Source of the DNA: Celoporthe dispersa
Taxonomy: Eukaryota > Ascomycota > Sordariomycetes > Diaporthales > Cryphonectriaceae
Assembly (NCBI GenBank): GCA_016584495.1
Contig: WAID01000003.1
Span: 5,226,501 to 5,290,500, forward strand
DNA: 64,000 nt
Reading direction: 5' to 3'
Positions 59,826-64,000 of this stretch are shown in pieces (position 1 is the first letter of the stretch; the number at the start of each line of letters is the position of its first letter). Made by a program: the position numbers and the translations under genes. The notes below the pieces were generated by a model. The model saw nothing but the letters and a program-made list of their open reading frames with translations, made no database searches and was not told the DNA's origin.

Positions 59826-61310
59826 TCAGCCCCAAAAGAACAGAACAGGGCATAGCTACAGGGCAAAAAGGGCAACCCACATACATACTCGGTGCATGGG
59901 ACAGGGAGGGCCAGGGCGCATGGCTACCCTGATTGCCGAGTAAGCGTTTGTACCATAGTAGTTTGTGTGCAAGGGGGTCAAAGCCTTAAGCTTTTTCTCC
60001 TCCGCCGTCTGGGGTGCTACAGTAGCACATTATACTAACCAACACTACAACCCCGTCCTGCCCATAGCAGCTTTGGAAAAGAAAGAAAATAACAGGGCAG
60101 CGAGGGGCTGTGTGGCTCAGGCCCTGCTGATTGACAGGCCAGAAGATAATACATAGTACATTTACAAACTATGTAGTATGTAGCACCATAGTATTTCCAT
60201 GGTACTACAGTACAGTACAGTCCAGTTCATACCATTGCAGGAACTAACTATTCCCAACCACAGGGGTGGCGCGTGGGGTGTGGGTGGGTGGGCTCATGCG
60301 CCAGAGAAACGTCATCCCCTCCTGCAAGGACGGAAATCCTGAAGGAGGTGTGCCAGACACAACAGGAGTAACATAAGAGTCTCGGCCAGGGCAGGTCGAT
60401 ACCATGGGACTGAACATCCCATGGTTTGCTCAGTTCTCCTCTGCTGGCAGGTATTCCCACCACCCCTTGACCCACGGCCGCCTCGAACTCTGTTATTGCC
60501 CTCCCTCGATCTGGCAGTTCTTTCGAGTGAAGCTTCACCCACCCAGGCCCGGCCCCCCTGTCAATATTAAGATGTATATGGCACATGCGTGCATCAGTAA
60601 GCGTGGGTCTCCACAGCTTGGTGGGGGCAGGAGAGAGGGAGAAGAATGCTACTGTGGTATACAGAGCAGAGTATGCTTGTGCGCTATGCAAACATAGTAC
60701 TGTGCTAAGTACCTGTTGGGCAGGAGAATAGGCTCAATTTCATCATTGGCATGGTAGTTCAGGATTGAGATTGCCGAGGGCCCGCCCACCGGGTCGGTGA
60801 CATTGATGATTGGATCCCCTTCATCCTCCCAGCAGCGCCCTTTTTCTTCTTTTTTTTCTTTCTTTCTTTCTTTTCCCAATCATGGTTCGCAAAGTGTAAC
60901 ATATATATATGTGTGTGTGTGTGTGTGTGCATAAAGTGCATATTGTGAAATGTGGTATCTTCGGTGCATAGTGTAAGAAACTTCAAATGCGGACCGAGAT
61001 CGAATGCTTCCTCTTGCAGGAAAGGGTGTGGAAAAAGAAGGGAAAAAAGGGAGCCCCAGGCTTCAGAGCCAAGAGAGCCACAACTGCCTTCTGACACAGT
61101 GACACACCCGCCATCTCCTGTGTGCCGGGTTCCCAGCTTCCACCTCATGATCTTTCCCACTATTGGATATATCATTCAGCCCGGCCACCCATCCTGACAG
61201 ACACACGAGACAAATCCCCTCAGTCAGCAGCCGTTCCCCGGCCCACAAAGAATACCGAGGCCGCTTTCAGTGAGCGGTTCATTTGGTATTGCCCCCCCCC
61301 TCCCCACACC

Positions 61311-61355
61311 TGTCATACTACAACAGGACTTACTATGTGCTGTAGTAGTATGACA
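61311..61355 (+). repeat. Perfect 11-bp inverted repeat
   Basis: TGTCATACTAC at 61311-61321 is matched by its exact reverse complement GTAGTATGACA at 61345-61355, with a 23-base loop. Could be a hairpin or the remains of a small element; there is no gene close by. Confidence 0.7.
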
Positions 61356-64000
61356 CGACTAATCAGCGATGATCATTTCTTGAAGATACCTTTGGATACG
61401 GGATCCACAAGATCCGAGTGGCGCTCGGTGAGATCCTATCAAGCTCACCACCCAGCTGTGGCACGTCGGACATGGGATCAGGCCTAGGAGGACAGAGAGT
61501 ACCTTGATTACTTTGTGCAGTGGCAGCCGAGGTATGAGAAAGAAACGAAGAGAAGGAAGAAAAACCTCACCAAAAAAACCCCAGCACCGTGAGGCACGCC
61601 CCCAAAAGAAAGTACTACATGATGGTAAATGACCACTTCTGTATGCCCACATCACATCAACCTGTTCCTCTCCCACTCATACGATCGTTCATGTCAATTT
61701 CTAGCGACATACACACCCGCCTGAGATACAGAGATCGGTACCAGTCAGTCATGTACCGAGCGCGCCAGCAACTTCTCAACCGGCTTCCCGCACATCCGGC
61801 CCGGGCCTCCATCAACGTCTTTTGCCTTGTCCCCAAACCACTAGAGCGCCCGCCCACGGGCTATTTTGGTAAACAGTACTACTCCCTACTGGGGAACCAC
61901 CCACGGCGCCAGAGCCAGCCCTCAGCGGTGTGCAGCGCCCAAAACAGAGCCCGGCGGGTGCCCTGCCAGCACCCACCTGGCTTCTTCACCCCTTCGCATC
62001 TTGCTGGGTGGGCGGACGCCCGTTCTAGACCACCCAGCGCCTGTATCCACCATCGGAAACCTTAAATCCATCCCCTCCCCCCGGCCCTGTCGTGTCTCCT
62101 ATTTAAACCCAACTACCTTGTTGTCGACGGTGCGCTAGGAATCCTACATAGCCGCCAGAACCTGACCAGGACGTACGAGGATACTTGCTATCCGCGCCCA
62201 CGATACTGTTACTCTGCGCGTGTCTGGGCTGGTAGGCAATTCTTGCGGGACCTAGAACTGATTCCGGTCATGTATCTGCTCAGAGACCATTGTGCCCTAA
62301 GAGATTTTCGAGAGCTTGCCCAGTCCTAAGGACGCTGAAGTTTCAAAATCCTTACCGCAAGAGGAGCTGCCGTGTTTCTGTCACGGGGAATTACCACTCC
62401 TGCTGCATTTCTAGTGCCATACTTGGATCCTTTTGAAACCCCGGGAAGCGTTAGCCCTTAGTAATCAAAATTTCTCTTTTCCACAGCATCATCCGTGGAT
62501 GTACGTAGTATAGGATCCGTCTTGTAATTACGAGGGGCTGCAGGACTCTACCATGTTTTGCCCAGCGATCAAATGAAGCCATGATTCGTAGCTCTGACCC
62601 GGGACACCGTCCTTGCAATAGTTACTATGGCACGTTCTACGAAGGATAGAGGGATAGGAAAGAGGATATGGGCTCCTCCCTCCGCGTTCGTATCGCTGCT
62701 TATCGGAATTCTGGAATCATAAAATGGCTGCTACGAATCTTCAAGATGAGGCGAGAAGCCAGGTACATCCAGCCCAGTGAAGAGCGTTCATCGGAGCTGT
62801 ATCAGTCCGTGCACACTGTCAACTACCTGTGAGAAGTGGCTGGGCTCGTCCGGGAGCGAGGTCAGTGCGGCCACGGTCTGCAGCCGCAAGCGCCGCCTGG
62901 TCGCTATCCGGGACGTTGTGAAGGCCAAGGGGCTGATCTAGGCGTTCCTGGCCAGCCAACGGCAGGCGAAAGCGGCAGCCAGGTGAACAACAAGCTCCAG
63001 ACTGGCAACTTTCTGGTGTTGAGCTCACCGACACCTTCTGTCAAACTGCGGTGATCACATCTTATAGGGCGGCGGGGATGGCTTCGCGAGCTGTTAAACA
63101 GAGCCATCATATCGCCGTGACAGGTATCGTCGGGCATGTTGTCAAAGAGCTCCTCTGCAAATCCTGGTGCCGGTGTTATCTACCGTTCCGGGAAGGCGGT
63201 GGTACGTAGAGTGAGGTGGCTGGCCGCTGTCTCTTTGGATTCGTATTTCTCTCGAGTCTTCCGAGTGTCATGTCTGGAGGGGATCTCATTATAGGATTTT
63301 GCCCACTTCTTGGGAGGAGTCTTATCTCACACTCGGCTTTTGTGTCGAAAAGTTGCGCTTGCTGGGAGATGGTGAAACCGCGACGGTTGTTCACCAGATC
63401 ACCAGCATTGGCAGGTCGCTGAGCTCTGACCGTGGCCCTGGGCACAAAGACGCAGTGATTTGGCAAGTCCAAAGCAATGCTGGAATCCAAAAGATATTGA
63501 CCACGGAAACCACTTCCGAATACCTCGCGTGTTTCTTCCTCCGTCATCCGCCGTCTGATTAGCCTAGCGCTGAGTACAGCACAGACCAGGTAACAGACGC
63601 GACAATAGACCCAAATAGCCAAACAAGATTGCGGGAACTTGAAGACGGAGCTGAGCGTTGGCAGGGGCCGCAGGACTGCGCTGGCGCCGGTGAAAGTAAA
63701 GAGGGCGCCAGAGGCAACTGCTAAATGCACACTTGGCTGGCTGGCGATGAAGAGAGAAGGGAGGGGAGGCTGTCCGCTGGCGATAGCGCATCGCACGGCA
63801 ACTGCACTGCGCAAAAAGCTCTACGGCGGATTTGACTCTGGATGTCGACTTCTATTGGTAGGATTCGTGACAAACATGGCCCCCCATTGAAACATCAGTG
63901 CCCTCCCTGCATCATGCATGTCTCATTGCCCCTCCCACCCGGGCGTGTCTGTAATTTTATAAACCTGACATGGCTGCTGCCGTCTTCTATTCCTTTTTTC

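Larger units (their letters stand above)
59202..64000 (+). other. 4.8-kb region without a convincing gene
   Basis: No family was recognised. It holds (GA)n near 59708-59730, (CA)n at 59793-59820, a (TG)n tract near 60910-60930, C-runs near 61292 and inverted repeats at 60177-60210 and 61311-61355. From about 62.1 to 63.9 kb the sequence looks different from the intergenic DNA to the left: few simple repeats and balanced composition. A 212-codon minus-strand ORF (63176-63814) lies there but shows no domain; it might be a fragment of a decayed gene. Confidence 0.5.

Overview
This 64-kb window is nuclear DNA from a filamentous ascomycete fungus, most likely a Sordariomycete. Genes are GC-rich, sit alone on either strand without operons, and carry short introns (about 55-175 nt) with GTAAGT/GTGAGT-type donors. 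Intergenic DNA is long and full of poly-A/T, CT, CA and G-rich tracts. Fungus-specific families are present: a Zn2Cys6 regulator, a DNMT5-type methyltransferase and a fungal CLC channel. No rRNA, tRNA, CRISPR array or intact transposon was recognised.

Layout: 0-1.5 kb, 3' end of a TFIIIC TPR subunit; 2.3-3.4 medium-chain reductase; 4.1-4.9 GFA/CENP-V protein; 7.6-9.2 intracellular GH1 beta-glucosidase; 10.6-12.7 acyl-CoA/AMP ligase; 13.5-15.7 (6-4)-type photolyase; 16.1-19.1 (minus) CLC chloride/proton protein; 20.7-24.0 NRDE2; 25.9-26.4 scrambled DNMT5 gene fragments; 27.3-29.5 (minus) secreted type-B carboxylesterase; 30.5-32.7 (minus) calponin-homology protein; 33.8-34.6 complex I assembly factor NDUFAF2; 34.9-36.7 (minus) unrecognised nuclear-type protein; 39.3-47.0 DNMT5-like DNA methyltransferase/SNF2 ATPase of about 2,540 residues; 50.2-52.5 Zn2Cys6 transcription factor; 55.1-57.4 half-size ABCG transporter; 58.0-59.2 (minus) single-pass membrane protein with a PAN-like ectodomain; 59.2-64.0 no convincing gene.

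Two things stand out. First, three blocks copied from the methyltransferase domain of the DNMT5 gene lie 13 kb upstream of it, on the same strand but in reverse block order. Their differences from the resident gene are mostly synonymous, so they look like remains of a second, once-functional DNMT5 copy. Second, 12 of the 16 gene models need one or more single-base frame corrections (21 in all), mostly in short G or C runs. Every model then closes as a whole number of codons, which points to sequence errors more than to mass pseudogenisation.

The genes are mostly housekeeping and unrelated in pathway. NRDE2 (RNA silencing and splicing) and DNMT5 (maintenance DNA methylation) are both genome-regulation factors, but nothing here shows that they act together.
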